A stretch of 64,000 nucleotides of DNA. It comes from Pedobacter africanus. Its GTDB lineage: Bacteria > Bacteroidota > Bacteroidia > Sphingobacteriales > Sphingobacteriaceae. The stretch spans positions 310,001 through 374,000 of the forward strand of contig NZ_FWXT01000003.1 in the NCBI RefSeq assembly GCF_900176535.1, given 5' to 3'. The position numbers and the translations under genes are program-made. Below are positions 1-9,499 of the stretch, in pieces (the first letter of the stretch is position 1; every line of letters starts with the position of its first letter). The notes beneath the pieces were generated by a model. The model saw only the letters and a list, made by a program, of their open reading frames with translations. It was not told the DNA's origin and searched no databases.

Positions 1-1029
1 TACATTACCAACGAAAGCATCATTCTTTTTCTTAAATATTTCTCCCTGATTTCTATTGCTACTTTACCTTCTTTTATGGCTAATCTTGCAGTACAGGGCG
101 ATAAAAGGTTCGACAGACTTTTATGGATGCGGCTCATTAACCAGGTTTTATTTACCGGCAGCGTAATCGTTTTAACCATTTTAAAGAAATCAACACTGAT
201 CACGGTAATCTGGGCCTATATAGGTTCCAATTTTATAGCGAGTATTGTTATTTTGTTTCTGGGCTGGACCAAGCTGGGTACACTTCGCTACTTCAGTATG
301 GATAGTTTTAAAGAGATTTTTCATTTTGGTAAGTACAGCATGGCAACCAGTGTCAGTTCAAACCTGTTTAATGTTACCAATACCTTCTTTATCAACTTTT
401 TTATTGGCCCGGCAGGATTGGCAGTGTATAACCTTGGGGGGCGCCTGATCCAGATTGTGGAAATTCCTCTACTTAGTTTTGCTGCCTCTGGTATGCCAAG
501 TTTATCTGGCTATTACAACCAGAATAAAAAAGAGGAGATGATGTATGTGATGAAAAAAATGGTGGGCATGCTTACTATAGTGATTGCCGGTATTGCGGTT
601 TTGTCCATCATTTTTGCAAACCCAGTTATTTTATTGCTGGGAGGCGAAAAATACCTGCATACAGAGGCCCCAAACCTGTTCCGGATTTTTATGACCATGG
701 CTATTTTGTACCCGGCTGATAGGTTTTTTGGACTGACTATAGACGTTATCCATATGCCAAAAATAAATTTTTATAAAATTATAGTGATGCTGGTCATTAA
801 CCTTGTGGCCAACTATGTAGGGGTATCCATCTTTCATTCCATTTATGGTATCGCTTTTGCTGGCATATTCCCCATGTTGTTTGCCATTATTTTTACGTAT
901 ATTCCGCTTAACAACTACTCCAAATTTAATTTCTGGAGTGTGTACGTGGTTGGATATAAAGAGGTAATTTTGTTTATCAGGCAGCTTTACAGCAACCTTA
1001 CAGGAAAAGAAAAGGCCGCAAACTATTAA
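1..1029 (+). CDS. Wzx-like polysaccharide flippase, C-terminal part
   Basis: The reading frame is open from the first base, so the N-terminus lies outside the window. About 342 residues remain, almost all in hydrophobic segments separated by short basic loops, with roughly eight to ten membrane helices visible. The pattern matches the polysaccharide biosynthesis/MATE-like flippase family, which moves lipid-linked oligosaccharides across the inner membrane. An internal ATG at 76 is not the start, because the frame upstream continues with hydrophobic sequence. A family 8 glycosyltransferase follows 51 bases downstream in the same direction, which fits a surface-polysaccharide locus. The substrate cannot be inferred. 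Confidence is good for the superfamily and low for the exact role. Confidence 0.8.
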   Translation, partial: YITNESIILFLKYFSLISIATLPSFMANLAVQGDKRFDRLLWMRLINQVLFTGSVIVLTILKKSTLITVIWAYIGSNFIASIVILFLGWTKLGTLRYFSMDSFKEIFHFGKYSMATSVSSNLFNVTNTFFINFFIGPAGLAVYNLGGRLIQIVEIPLLSFAASGMPSLSGYYNQNKKEEMMYVMKKMVGMLTIVIAGIAVLSIIFANPVILLLGGEKYLHTEAPNLFRIFMTMAILYPADRFFGLTIDVIHMPKINFYKIIVMLVINLVANYVGVSIFHSIYGIAFAGIFPMLFAIIFTYIPLNNYSKFNFWSVYVVGYKEVILFIRQLYSNLTGKEKAANY

Positions 1030-1080
1030 TGTTTAGTTACGTTATTTTAAATTAAAACCATCATTAAATAAAGCTTTAAA

Positions 1081-1962
1081 ATGAAAAAAGAGCACATCTC
1101 AATTGTTGTAGCAAGTGACAATCATTATTCCATTCTAATTGCTGCACTTTTAAAATCCATAGATGTAAACCATCATACGGACGAGCATATAGATTTTCAT
1201 ATTATTGATGATGGTATTTCAAGCAAAACCAAGGAGAAGATCCAAACCATTGCAGATCCTTCCAGGATTACCATTAAATGGTTTAACAGCAAAAAAATTA
1301 TACCAGATAGCATTGTAATACCTGTAGATAATTCTGCTTTTCCACTTACTGTGTATTTGCGGGTATTTTCGCCCTATGTGGTTGACAAGGATGTAGAAAA
1401 GCTAATTTATCTCGATGTAGATACCATTGTTCAGGACGATATCTCTAAATTGTGGAATACACCTTTAGGCGATTATATTGCCGGGGCCGTACAGGATGTT
1501 GGCAAAACAATGGATTGCGAATGGGGTGGGGTACCCAATTATAAAGAATTGGGCTTTACTGCAGATACCAAATATTTTAATTCGGGTGTTTTAATGATCA
1601 ATGCTAAACGGTGGAGAGAAGAAAATTATTCTGCACAGGTAATTTCGGCTTTAAGCAAGTACAAGGAGCATGTAAGACTGGCAGATCAATATGGTTTAAA
1701 CGTTGTTTTGGCCAATAAATGGCTCGAGCTGGATCCGAAGTGGAACTGGTTCGCTTTTAAAGAAAATGAAGATCCGTCCATTGTCCATTTCCTGGATATT
1801 AAACCTATATTTACTTCTTATAATTCTAAAGAAGTATACAGGGAAGAGTTTTTCAGGTATTTATCAATGACGCCATGGAAAAACTTTAAGCCAATTAGCG
1901 GTAACAAAAGAAACATCCGCAAGATTTATAACAAAATAAAGAAGGCTTTTTTAAAGCTTTAA
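1081..1962 (+). CDS. Glycosyltransferase family 8 (LgtC-like)
   Basis: This 293-residue protein has the GT8 layout: an N-terminal nucleotide-sugar fold beginning ISIVVASDNHY, the metal-binding DxD in LIYLDVDTI near residue 118, and the acceptor-side motif FNSGVLMIN near residue 180. The C-terminal HxxGxxKPW signature is degenerate (HFLDIKPI near residue 238), common among Bacteroidota members. GT8 enzymes are retaining transferases that use UDP-sugars, typically adding galactose or glucose to lipopolysaccharide-type acceptors on the cytoplasmic face. It lies directly after a flippase and is closed by a strong bidirectional terminator. Donor and acceptor are unknown. Confidence 0.88.
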   Translation: MKKEHISIVVASDNHYSILIAALLKSIDVNHHTDEHIDFHIIDDGISSKTKEKIQTIADPSRITIKWFNSKKIIPDSIVIPVDNSAFPLTVYLRVFSPYVVDKDVEKLIYLDVDTIVQDDISKLWNTPLGDYIAGAVQDVGKTMDCEWGGVPNYKELGFTADTKYFNSGVLMINAKRWREENYSAQVISALSKYKEHVRLADQYGLNVVLANKWLELDPKWNWFAFKENEDPSIVHFLDIKPIFTSYNSKEVYREEFFRYLSMTPWKNFKPISGNKRNIRKIYNKIKKAFLKL

Positions 1963-1966
1963 CTTT

Positions 1967-2020
1967 CATCCCATAAAAAAGGGCTATTTCAGAAATGAAA
2001 TAGCCCTTTTTTATGGGATG
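1967..2020. terminator. Bidirectional rho-independent terminator
   Basis: A perfect 24-base inverted repeat (1967-1990 and 1997-2020) is separated by a six-base loop. The stem contains GGGCTATTTC paired with GAAATAGCCC, flanked by A and T tracts, so it terminates on both strands. It sits between the stop of the GT8 gene and the stop of the convergent beta-helix lipoprotein gene. Confidence 0.93.
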
Positions 2021-2035
2021 AACAATATTTTTGAG

Positions 2036-3340
2036 TTATTTCTGTATTGCAAGCGAGTTTATGTTCGATATGCCCGCCTCCTGAGCACTATTGTAATAGG
2101 TGTTGTTGGTCACAGTAGAGGCTGTATTGGCTTGTGTGTTTGTAAATTTACTTGCCGGGCTAGGGGCCGGGAAATTAAAGCCTATGTTGTTGTATACCTC
2201 ACACGAACCGCCAGCCAGGCTGTAAATGTCGAGAATAACACCAACCCAGTCTTTGCTCAAATTCAGGTCGCCGCAAATGTTGTCGTACACTTTAACATTT
2301 GCATAGGTGGTTTTTCCGGCCGAAATCTCGTTGGCAAAAGATTGCACCTCAAATGCAGAGTACTTTCTTGAGTTCACCACCGTATTGTTATAAATTAATA
2401 TATTTTTAGGTGTGGTGCCCAAACTTCTGGACCACGCCCTGATGGCATTTCCCTGGTGGTTTCTGATGAGGTTATGGTGGAAAGAACCGCTTCCTTTTAT
2501 GGTAAAGATACCGTTGTGGTTGTTGTTGGTGCTGTTGATGTCGGTTACTGTATTGTGGTGGATATTGTAATCGTCGGCATTGCCTACAAAAATAATGTTG
2601 CCGCAATTAGAGTTCTTGAAATTCAGGTAGCCTATTTCCAGGTTTTTTACCAGGCGGGTAAGTACCCCGTTTTCAGATCCGCCGTCTATTTGCAAAAACG
2701 TAGAGGTGTTATCGCAGTCTATATTCAAAAATTTCAGGTTATTGGTATAGGTGTTAGGATCTGATGGTGAATACACTACATCTGAATACACAAAGTATAC
2801 CACATAGTCGCCTATATTCTTGAAAGCAAAGTTTTCGATGGTCAGGTCGTTTATTTTTCCGGATAAGATGATCGAGCGGTGTTGGTCATTATCCCTTGAT
2901 ACAAAACCTTTTGCAATGTTAGCATCTCCTGTTCCTGAAATGGTAAGGTTGCTTACATTTGAAAGATTCCAGTGGTCTGAATTTCCGGTTACCTCTACAA
3001 GCCCTTTGTTCTGAACTTTAATAGGGCATCCGGTATTGATGTTTTTTATGGTAATGCTTTTATAAGAACCACCTTGTATCAAAATAACATCATTACATTG
3101 CAGGCTAAAAGTTGAACCATCAATTACCAGATTTCCAGATCCTGTACCAAAAGGAATGTACCTTACGTTTGTAACAGGGGGTACGGGTGTGGTGGTGGTA
3201 GTATCTTTTCCTGGTTTACCTGGGGTTTCAGGTGTAACAACCTGTGGCTGCTCTGTAATTATCGGGTTCTTTTTGCACGCTGAAAAGGAAACAAGAGCGA
3301 TTAATGCTGGCAGTGCCAATAGTTTTAAACCTGTCGTCAT
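2036..3340 (-). CDS. Right-handed parallel beta-helix lipoprotein
   Basis: The 434-residue product starts at the ATG ending at 3340. A longer frame reaches 3427, but the later start places a lipoprotein signal peptide at the N-terminus, with lipobox FSAC followed by KK, as is usual in Bacteroidota. A Thr/Pro-rich linker follows at about residues 25-65. From about 75 to 420 there are many Asn-rich short repeats (LTISG, LTIENFAF, IHHNTVTDI, ILIYNNTVV) typical of PbH1 parallel beta-helix proteins such as polysaccharide lyases and epimerases. I see no catalytic residues I can assign. It may bind or trim surface glycans. It is transcribed alone, opposite to the neighbouring genes. Confidence 0.78.
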   Translation of the reverse strand: MTTGLKLLALPALIALVSFSACKKNPIITEQPQVVTPETPGKPGKDTTTTTPVPPVTNVRYIPFGTGSGNLVIDGSTFSLQCNDVILIQGGSYKSITIKNINTGCPIKVQNKGLVEVTGNSDHWNLSNVSNLTISGTGDANIAKGFVSRDNDQHRSIILSGKINDLTIENFAFKNIGDYVVYFVYSDVVYSPSDPNTYTNNLKFLNIDCDNTSTFLQIDGGSENGVLTRLVKNLEIGYLNFKNSNCGNIIFVGNADDYNIHHNTVTDINSTNNNHNGIFTIKGSGSFHHNLIRNHQGNAIRAWSRSLGTTPKNILIYNNTVVNSRKYSAFEVQSFANEISAGKTTYANVKVYDNICGDLNLSKDWVGVILDIYSLAGGSCEVYNNIGFNFPAPSPASKFTNTQANTASTVTNNTYYNSAQEAGISNINSLAIQK

Positions 3341-3872
3341 ATTTATTTTCTCTTTTAGAAAAATTTTTACTTTGTATTGGCTAAACTCCCTATTTGTAAA
3401 CCAAGTACGAATTGTAATTCGGGTCAATGATAGGAAAAAAAAATGAAATACAAGAGTAATTTTGAGAAATTATGTAATAAAATGATTACAAAGTGTGGAA
3501 AAGTGTGGATTTTAATGCCCATTGGTGTGCGTTGGAACGATTTTTTTCTGAAAAACGCTGATGGTAAAATCAATGTTTTAACTTATAAATTCTGTAGAAT
3601 TTAAGTCGTTGGGATTAAATGAAATTTTGAAGAAAGGCATCGAAACTTACTTTATCAGTGTTTTTGATGCTTGTGCTAAAGGTAATTATTATATTTATAT
3701 TTTTAAGTTAAATTTTTGTTAATTTAATTAAATTGTGGTATTTATTCTACAGTATTTTTGAGTTTTAAAAAGGAAACTTTTAAGGCTGGAAGTATAGATA
3801 AAACAGCTGTAAACTATTTCAAATTTGAATCTCGGCCCCGAATAACTATATTTATCGCAAATTGCTTTTATA
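3341..3872. other. AT-rich intergenic region, no gene seen
   Basis: About 530 AT-rich bases lie between the divergent beta-helix gene and the TTG-started small subunit gene. No reading frame here has a plausible protein sequence. A short direct repeat, AAGTGTGG twice near 3490-3510, is visible. It presumably holds the promoters of both divergent units, but I could not identify a convincing Bacteroidota -33/-7 pair. Confidence 0.5.
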
Positions 3873-4448
3873 TTGAACAGAAGAACTTATTTAAAGGGCA
3901 TTGGTGCTGCACTTACTTTAGGGTTGGTGTCTGTTCCTGCTTATAAATGGATAAGCATGAACAGACCTGTAAATGCTGCTGTTTTAAAAGAAAAAGAACA
4001 CCTTATTGCTGAGTTGGCCGAACTGATCATTCCTGAAACAGATACCCCTGGTGCAAAACGTGCCGGTGTGGCTGCCTATATTATTGGTGTGATGGGCAAT
4101 TGTATGGATGTGAGACAGCAAAATAAGTTTGTAGGCGGAATTGAGAAACTCGAGGAGTATTGTCTGGCACATTATGAAAAGGAATTCCTAATGTGCAGCG
4201 AATCCCAGAAACAGGAAGTTTTAACTTATTTTGCAGATCATGATGGTTATCCATTTGCTATACTGAATAAAATAAACAACAAATTTTTAGGTGGCTCATT
4301 TTACAATACACTAAAGAATTTAACCGTTGAAGGCTATTGCACTTCTATGCTTGGGGCAACCCAAGGGCTTGCCTACGACTATATTCCGGGAACATTTGAA
4401 GCCTGCATCCCGCTTAGGCCAGGTCAAAAATCGTGGGCTACAAAATAA
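3873..4448 (+). CDS. Gluconate 2-dehydrogenase subunit 3 family protein (Tat-exported small subunit)
   Basis: The 191-residue product begins at a TTG codon. There is an in-frame stop at 3843 and no ATG before the twin-arginine signal, which reads MNRRTYLKGIG, close to the consensus RRxFLK. A hydrophobic stretch follows. The rest is helical with the IPETDTPGA segment near residue 50, characteristic of the gluconate 2-dehydrogenase subunit 3 family. In known complexes this small subunit carries the Tat signal and drags the folded flavoprotein partner to the periplasm. Three bases separate it from the GMC oxidoreductase gene, which supports that pairing. No cytochrome c subunit is nearby. Confidence 0.82.
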   Translation: MNRRTYLKGIGAALTLGLVSVPAYKWISMNRPVNAAVLKEKEHLIAELAELIIPETDTPGAKRAGVAAYIIGVMGNCMDVRQQNKFVGGIEKLEEYCLAHYEKEFLMCSESQKQEVLTYFADHDGYPFAILNKINNKFLGGSFYNTLKNLTVEGYCTSMLGATQGLAYDYIPGTFEACIPLRPGQKSWATK

Positions 4449-4451
4449 ACT

Positions 4452-6149
4452 ATGTATATAACCGGAAACAACAAAGCAGCAAATACCTATGATGCCATAG
4501 TGATAGGATCTGGTATAAGTGGTGGCTGGGCTGCCATGGAACTTTGTAAAAAAGGGCTTAAAACACTATTGCTGGAGCGCGGCCGTGATGTAAAACACAT
4601 TACCGATTACCCCACCGCCAATCTGAACCCATGGGATTTTAAGTATGGCCTTAACAATACGCTGCAGGACCGTGCCGAAGACCCGGTACAAAGCAGTGCC
4701 TACAGCCCGGCCGATAAGCACTTTTATGTAAGGGATAAAGAACATCCGTATATACAGGAAAAGCCATTTAACTGGTACAGGGGCTACCAGGTTGGCGGCC
4801 GTTCGCTGATATGGGGCCGGCAGTGTTACCGCTGGAGCGATCTTGACTTTGAAGCCAATTTAAAGGATGGGAACGGGGTAGACTGGCCTTTGAGGTATAA
4901 AGACCTTGAGCAATGGTATGCTTATGTTGAATCTTTTATTGGGGTAAGCGGTAAACAGGAAAACTTAAGGCAGCTGCCCGATGGCGAATTTTTGGCCCCC
5001 ATGGAATTGAACTGTATTGAAAAACACCTGGGAGAGGCCATAAAGAAAAACGATGAGACCAGGCTCCTGACCATTGCCAGGGTAGCCAACCTTACCCGGG
5101 GATGGGACAACAGGGGCCCTTGCCAAAACAGGAACTTATGCAACAGGGGCTGCCCCTTTGGTGGGTATTTTAGCAGCAACAGTTCTACCATTCCGGCTGC
5201 AGCTGCTACAGGTAACCTTAAATTAAGGCCTTTTTCAATAGCTACCGAAGTGATATACGATGCGGCCACAAAAAAGGCAAGCGGTGTACGTATTATTGAT
5301 TCCCTGAGCGGGGAAACACACGAATTTTATTCGAGAATTGTTTTTGTAAATGCTTCTACTATAAATACAACTGCGTTGCTGTTAAACTCTACTTCAGCGC
5401 GCTTCCCCAATGGGTTTGGGAACGACAGCGGGGCATTGGGGCATTACCTTATGGACCACCATTCATCGGCAGGGGCATATGGGGTACACGATCAGTATAC
5501 CGACCAGTATTACAAAGGCAGGCGCCCATGTGGCTTTCTGATACCGAGGTACAGAAACTTATCAGTTAACGAAAACCTTAACTTTAAACGCGGGTATAAC
5601 ATACAAGGGCATGGCGAGCGCCAGGAATGGTGGGACAAATCCGGAAACATTAAGGGTTTTGGAAAAGATTTTAAGGCCCAGCTGGGTACGCCCGGGCCCT
5701 GGACAGTATGGATGGCCGGCTGGGGCGAGTGTTTGCCCTATAAAGAGAATAAGGTAAGCCTGGAAAAAGGCCAGACCGATAAATGGGGGCAGCCGCTCAT
5801 TAAAATTGATTTTTCATTTAAAGACAATGAAAACCGTATGATGGATGACATCAAAACCAGCTCTGCTGAAATGCTGGAAAAGGCAGGATTCAAAAACATC
5901 AGCAGTTTTAATTACAATAAGCCGGGTGGCTCAACCATTCATGAGATGGGGACTGCGCGGATGGGAAAAGACCCTAAAACTTCGGTCTTGAATGCGTTTA
6001 ACCAAGTTCATGCTGTAAATAATGTATTTGTTACCGATGGAAGCTGTATGACTTCCTCGGCATGCCAGAACCCCTCATTAACCTATATGGCGCTTACTGC
6101 AAGGGCTTGTAATTTTGCGGTTGAGGAAATGAAGAAAGGGAACATATGA
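4452..6149 (+). CDS. GMC-family FAD oxidoreductase with predicted Fe-S cysteine motif
   Basis: This 565-residue flavoprotein has the FAD-binding GSGISGG near residue 17 and an FAD-end segment LLLERG near residue 40. The C-terminal GMC domain carries HEMGTARMG near residue 497, then VTDGS and NPSLT near 526-545. It lacks an export signal of its own; the upstream Tat-signal protein probably provides one. At about residues 224-234 it has Cys-x5-Cys-x3-Cys, the spacing of the cysteines that hold a [3Fe-4S] cluster in FAD-dependent glucose dehydrogenase. Such enzymes oxidise sugars or sugar alcohols and pass electrons to a membrane acceptor. Substrate is unknown; location in a glycan locus suggests a carbohydrate. 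The next gene overlaps by four bases. Confidence 0.87.
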   Translation: MYITGNNKAANTYDAIVIGSGISGGWAAMELCKKGLKTLLLERGRDVKHITDYPTANLNPWDFKYGLNNTLQDRAEDPVQSSAYSPADKHFYVRDKEHPYIQEKPFNWYRGYQVGGRSLIWGRQCYRWSDLDFEANLKDGNGVDWPLRYKDLEQWYAYVESFIGVSGKQENLRQLPDGEFLAPMELNCIEKHLGEAIKKNDETRLLTIARVANLTRGWDNRGPCQNRNLCNRGCPFGGYFSSNSSTIPAAAATGNLKLRPFSIATEVIYDAATKKASGVRIIDSLSGETHEFYSRIVFVNASTINTTALLLNSTSARFPNGFGNDSGALGHYLMDHHSSAGAYGVHDQYTDQYYKGRRPCGFLIPRYRNLSVNENLNFKRGYNIQGHGERQEWWDKSGNIKGFGKDFKAQLGTPGPWTVWMAGWGECLPYKENKVSLEKGQTDKWGQPLIKIDFSFKDNENRMMDDIKTSSAEMLEKAGFKNISSFNYNKPGGSTIHEMGTARMGKDPKTSVLNAFNQVHAVNNVFVTDGSCMTSSACQNPSLTYMALTARACNFAVEEMKKGNI

Positions 6150-7129
6150 AAAATAAGAGCCTTGTACTGCTTTCTTATGGCAGAATATCTGAATATAAAA
6201 GGGCAATTTTTTGCATATTAAGCTTATGGGCGTGGGGAAAGGAACATTTGCCGGATTGGAGAATTTTAATTTATACAGACCAACCTGATTTTTTTAAACC
6301 TTATTTAAAAGGGCTTAATGTACAATATGTTCATCTTACAGACGAACTGACCACGGCAATGCTGGCTGGTACAACGTATTTTCACCGGCGTAAGGTTGCA
6401 GTTATCGACATGACCTTTAAAATGTTTCCTGGGGATGCATTAATGTTTATTGATTCGGATACATTTTTTATTACTGAACCGGCAAAGCTATTGAACAGTT
6501 TTGAGGTAGGAAAGTGCTTTATGCACAAACGGGAATATATGCTGAAAGATGGGCTTGCGCTTTTTTCTTCATTTAACCAGGGTCAGTATCCCGAAGCTTT
6601 TTTAAAATATATTGCCGGCAGGTCATTTGAAATAGGAGGGCTTATAGAACAGTTCAGTGATTTAGATTACAGCTGGAATTCTGGTGTGCTGGCTTTGGAT
6701 CAAAGCTTTGCAACCTATATGCCAGATGTGTTTCGTTTAACAGACGAATTTTATGCGAATTCAGAATGGTTTATTAGCGAGCAGCTCGCTTTTGCGCTTG
6801 TTCTGCAGAAAAGAACAGAAATACGCAGTGCCGAAGAGTTTGTTTTACATTATTGGGGGGCACAACAAAAGGTACTGCTGGATGGCTTGCTGGATAAACT
6901 TTTTGAAAGTACACCTGCCGCTGAGCTTTTTAACAAAACCCAGATATGCGCTTTGACAAAAAAATGGGAGCGGGCGGTAAAAATAGATATGGCTGTAGAA
7001 CAGATCAATATTGCATATGCCAATCAGAACACCATTTATGGTATAAAACAGAGCGTAAAGCTGGTGTTGCAAATGCCATTGTACCCTCAGGTTTACAAAA
7101 GTTTATTTAAAACGCTCAAAAGTAATTAA
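6146..7129 (+). CDS. Putative GT-A-fold glycosyltransferase
   Basis: The 327-residue product overlaps the preceding GMC gene by ATGA, implying translational coupling. Its N-terminus (LVLLSYGR) and a central LMFIDSDTFF near residue 104, which holds a DxD-type motif after a hydrophobic strand, resemble nucleotide-sugar transferases of the GT-A fold. WNSGVLAL near residue 175 resembles the NSG element of GT8 enzymes. No family beyond this is recognised. The stop codon overlaps the stop of the convergent SGNH-like gene at 7126-7129, so both mRNAs end within each other. Confidence 0.6.
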   Translation: MKNKSLVLLSYGRISEYKRAIFCILSLWAWGKEHLPDWRILIYTDQPDFFKPYLKGLNVQYVHLTDELTTAMLAGTTYFHRRKVAVIDMTFKMFPGDALMFIDSDTFFITEPAKLLNSFEVGKCFMHKREYMLKDGLALFSSFNQGQYPEAFLKYIAGRSFEIGGLIEQFSDLDYSWNSGVLALDQSFATYMPDVFRLTDEFYANSEWFISEQLAFALVLQKRTEIRSAEEFVLHYWGAQQKVLLDGLLDKLFESTPAAELFNKTQICALTKKWERAVKIDMAVEQINIAYANQNTIYGIKQSVKLVLQMPLYPQVYKSLFKTLKSN

Positions 7130-8043
7130 GGCTGGTTTTTAACTGAAGCTTTGATGAGGCTATCGGTTTTATACGTAAACTTTTTTGCCCCTTTTTCATT
7201 TAAATGGTCTGCATCATAAAAATCGGCTTTGGTGAATGAGGGGTCTTCCAGTAAATCAAAATAATGTACATTTTTGTAGTTTACAGCTAGTTGTTTTGCA
7301 GCGTTAAGGCTGCGTGTAAGCTGTACCTGGTTAAGCCGGTCGGTATAAGTTTTATAGGCTGGCGAGGTAATCAGAAATACATCAATTTTGTTCCTTTCTG
7401 CAAATTCAATGATTGTTTTCAGCTTTTGTAAATTTTCATTAAAATTTCTATCGTCTTTGGAGGTATGCCTTATTGCAGCCTGTTTTCCTGTTTCATCAAG
7501 GTCATTTTTTGTTTTGGCGGTATAACCCGTGCCCCAGCCTAAGGCTGAACAGGTAATGACCTTGTCGTGCTGAAAATAGTAATTGTTAATTTTATGCAGG
7601 TTGTTTTTAAACTGGCTTAAAACTTCCATATGATCGGCAATTTCAGTTTCTAAGTGTATCCCATAATAAATGATGTAATTTTTTTTTCTCCAGCTTTCCA
7701 CTCCATCTTCCAGTTTTCCATACAGGGAAAGATAATCTACCGAAATTACAATTTGCCGCAGGGCAGGCCAGTTGTACTTTTGCAATATGGCCAGATCGTA
7801 ATTGAGGTACTGCGCCACATAGGCGGCATTGAATGTATTAGGGGCCAGGTATACCGGGTCGATACCGTAATAGATATGGGAATTGCCCAGGTAAAGGGTT
7901 TGGATAGCTGTACTATGCTGGTCCAGGTATTCGCTTTTGTATTTATAATCGTTAGGTATTTTGCGCAGCAATACTTCTAAAATGATACCCAATACAAGAA
8001 CAGGAAGTAAAAAAGCGAGTACACCTTTTATGAAACGGTTCAT
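7126..8043 (-). CDS. SGNH-hydrolase-like membrane-anchored protein, MBOAT partner
   Basis: The 305-residue protein has an N-terminal membrane segment (about residues 5-25) and a periplasmic-type domain. LYLGNSH near residue 50 resembles SGNH block I, and FYDADHLN near residue 280 supplies a likely D-x-x-H pair. In alginate and wall-polymer O-acetylation systems, a protein of this kind (AlgX/AlgJ/DltD-like) accepts the acyl group delivered by an MBOAT channel enzyme and transfers it to the polymer. The MBOAT gene is just two bases upstream, which strongly supports this reading. It is the last gene of a six-gene operon. The acceptor polymer is unknown. Confidence 0.7.
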   Translation of the reverse strand: MNRFIKGVLAFLLPVLVLGIILEVLLRKIPNDYKYKSEYLDQHSTAIQTLYLGNSHIYYGIDPVYLAPNTFNAAYVAQYLNYDLAILQKYNWPALRQIVISVDYLSLYGKLEDGVESWRKKNYIIYYGIHLETEIADHMEVLSQFKNNLHKINNYYFQHDKVITCSALGWGTGYTAKTKNDLDETGKQAAIRHTSKDDRNFNENLQKLKTIIEFAERNKIDVFLITSPAYKTYTDRLNQVQLTRSLNAAKQLAVNYKNVHYFDLLEDPSFTKADFYDADHLNEKGAKKFTYKTDSLIKASVKNQP

Positions 8044-8045
8044 AA

Positions 8046-9479
8046 TTAAAATTGAAAGTAAATAAATTGTTGTTCACCGCCTGCGAAAAGAAAAATCGCA
8101 ATCAAAATAGCATAGTAGGTTGCCCACCTGAGTGGCCTTGGCCAGCTTGTGCCAAAATGTGCCAGGGCATATTGCCCTTCGCGGCCCAGCCATTCTACAA
8201 TTAGAAATACCAATGCAAGTGCCAATAATAGCGGCTTAACATAAGGGACGGTAAACAATGAAGGAGAAAAAATTTCTCCGATATAGGTAAAGGCGGCTTC
8301 AACGCTTTCGGCCCTGAAAAAGATCCAGGCAAAAACCGTAAGGCCAAACGTGATGACCATAGCTATAAATTCTCTGGTAGTGGGAAAAATTTTTCCCTGG
8401 GCCACAATATCGAGGTGGTTTCTGTTGGTGTTAAAAATGATGGAAGGCATAATGTAGAGTGCGTTTAAGAAACCCCATATGATAAAGGTCCAGTTGGCAC
8501 CATGCCAAAAGCCGCTTACCAGGAAAATAATAAAGGTATTCCGTATTTTTAGCCACATGCCACCTTTGCTTCCGCCCAATGGTATATACAGATAGTCTCT
8601 GAACCACGTAGAGAGCGATATGTGCCACCTTCGCCAGAATTCGGCAATATCCCTCGAAAAGTAAGGGAAACTAAAATTCCTGAGCAGCTCAATACCAAAT
8701 AACCTGGCCGTACCAAGTGCAATATCAGAGTAGCCAGAGAAATCACAATAAATCTGAAAGGCAAAAAAGATGGCCCCCAGAATATGTGTGCTGCCCGAAT
8801 AATCGGTATGGTGGTTAAAAATCTGGTTAACATACTCGGCACTTCTGTCTGCAATCACAACCTTTTTAAAAAGCCCCCATAAAATTTGCCGAAGCCCGTC
8901 TATTGCCCTCGCATAATCGAAACTTCTTTTTTTCTGGATCTGTGGCAGCAGGTGTGTTGCCCTTTCAATTGGGCCGGCAACCAGCAATGGAAAAAAGCTT
9001 ACAAATACAGAATAGTCTACAAAATCTTTTTCCGGTTTGATCCTTTCTTTATAAATATCGATAACATACGATAAGCCATGAAAAGTATAAAAAGAAATAC
9101 CCACCGGAAGGATAACTTTTAATGTCCAGGGGTTAAATGACATGCCGAGTTGCCCTACGGCTTCGGCAAAAGAGCTGATGAAAAAGTTGTAGTATTTAAA
9201 TACCCCAAGAAAACCCAGGTTAACGGTTATACTTAACCAGAACCAGAATTTCTTCATGCTCTTTTTTTCGGAGGAAGCAATTTTTAAGCCGGTGTAGTAG
9301 TCAAGCGCTGTAGAAAATACAAGCAGGAACAAAAATCTCCAGTCCCAGCAGGCATAAAAAAAGTAACTTGAAACCAGCAACAGGATGTTTTGCGCTTTAA
9401 GGTTTTTGTTGGTTACAAACCAATACAATACGAATACGATCGGCAGGAATATAGCGAAGTTAATCGAATTAAAAAGCAT
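8046..9479 (-). CDS. MBOAT family membrane O-acyltransferase (AlgI-like)
   Basis: This 477-residue polytopic membrane protein begins with the usual MLFNSINFAIFLPIVF and contains the MBOAT core: RRWHISLSTWFRDYLYIPLGG near residue 285 and GFWHGANWTFIIWG near residue 323, where the histidine is the invariant catalytic residue. Such enzymes transfer acyl groups, usually acetyl, across the membrane to exopolysaccharide. The SGNH-like partner follows within two bases, and the Tat-type small protein precedes by 20. Length and topology agree with AlgI/DltB-type relatives. The acyl donor and acceptor cannot be read from the sequence. Confidence 0.92.
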   Translation of the reverse strand: MLFNSINFAIFLPIVFVLYWFVTNKNLKAQNILLLVSSYFFYACWDWRFLFLLVFSTALDYYTGLKIASSEKKSMKKFWFWLSITVNLGFLGVFKYYNFFISSFAEAVGQLGMSFNPWTLKVILPVGISFYTFHGLSYVIDIYKERIKPEKDFVDYSVFVSFFPLLVAGPIERATHLLPQIQKKRSFDYARAIDGLRQILWGLFKKVVIADRSAEYVNQIFNHHTDYSGSTHILGAIFFAFQIYCDFSGYSDIALGTARLFGIELLRNFSFPYFSRDIAEFWRRWHISLSTWFRDYLYIPLGGSKGGMWLKIRNTFIIFLVSGFWHGANWTFIIWGFLNALYIMPSIIFNTNRNHLDIVAQGKIFPTTREFIAMVITFGLTVFAWIFFRAESVEAAFTYIGEIFSPSLFTVPYVKPLLLALALVFLIVEWLGREGQYALAHFGTSWPRPLRWATYYAILIAIFLFAGGEQQFIYFQF

Positions 9480-9499
9480 TTGCTAATATATAAAAATTT

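Noticed and set aside
2018..3446. Several plus-strand frames opposite the beta-helix gene
   Set aside because: They run antisense to a protein with a clear lipoprotein signal and repeats, and show no domain-like sequence.
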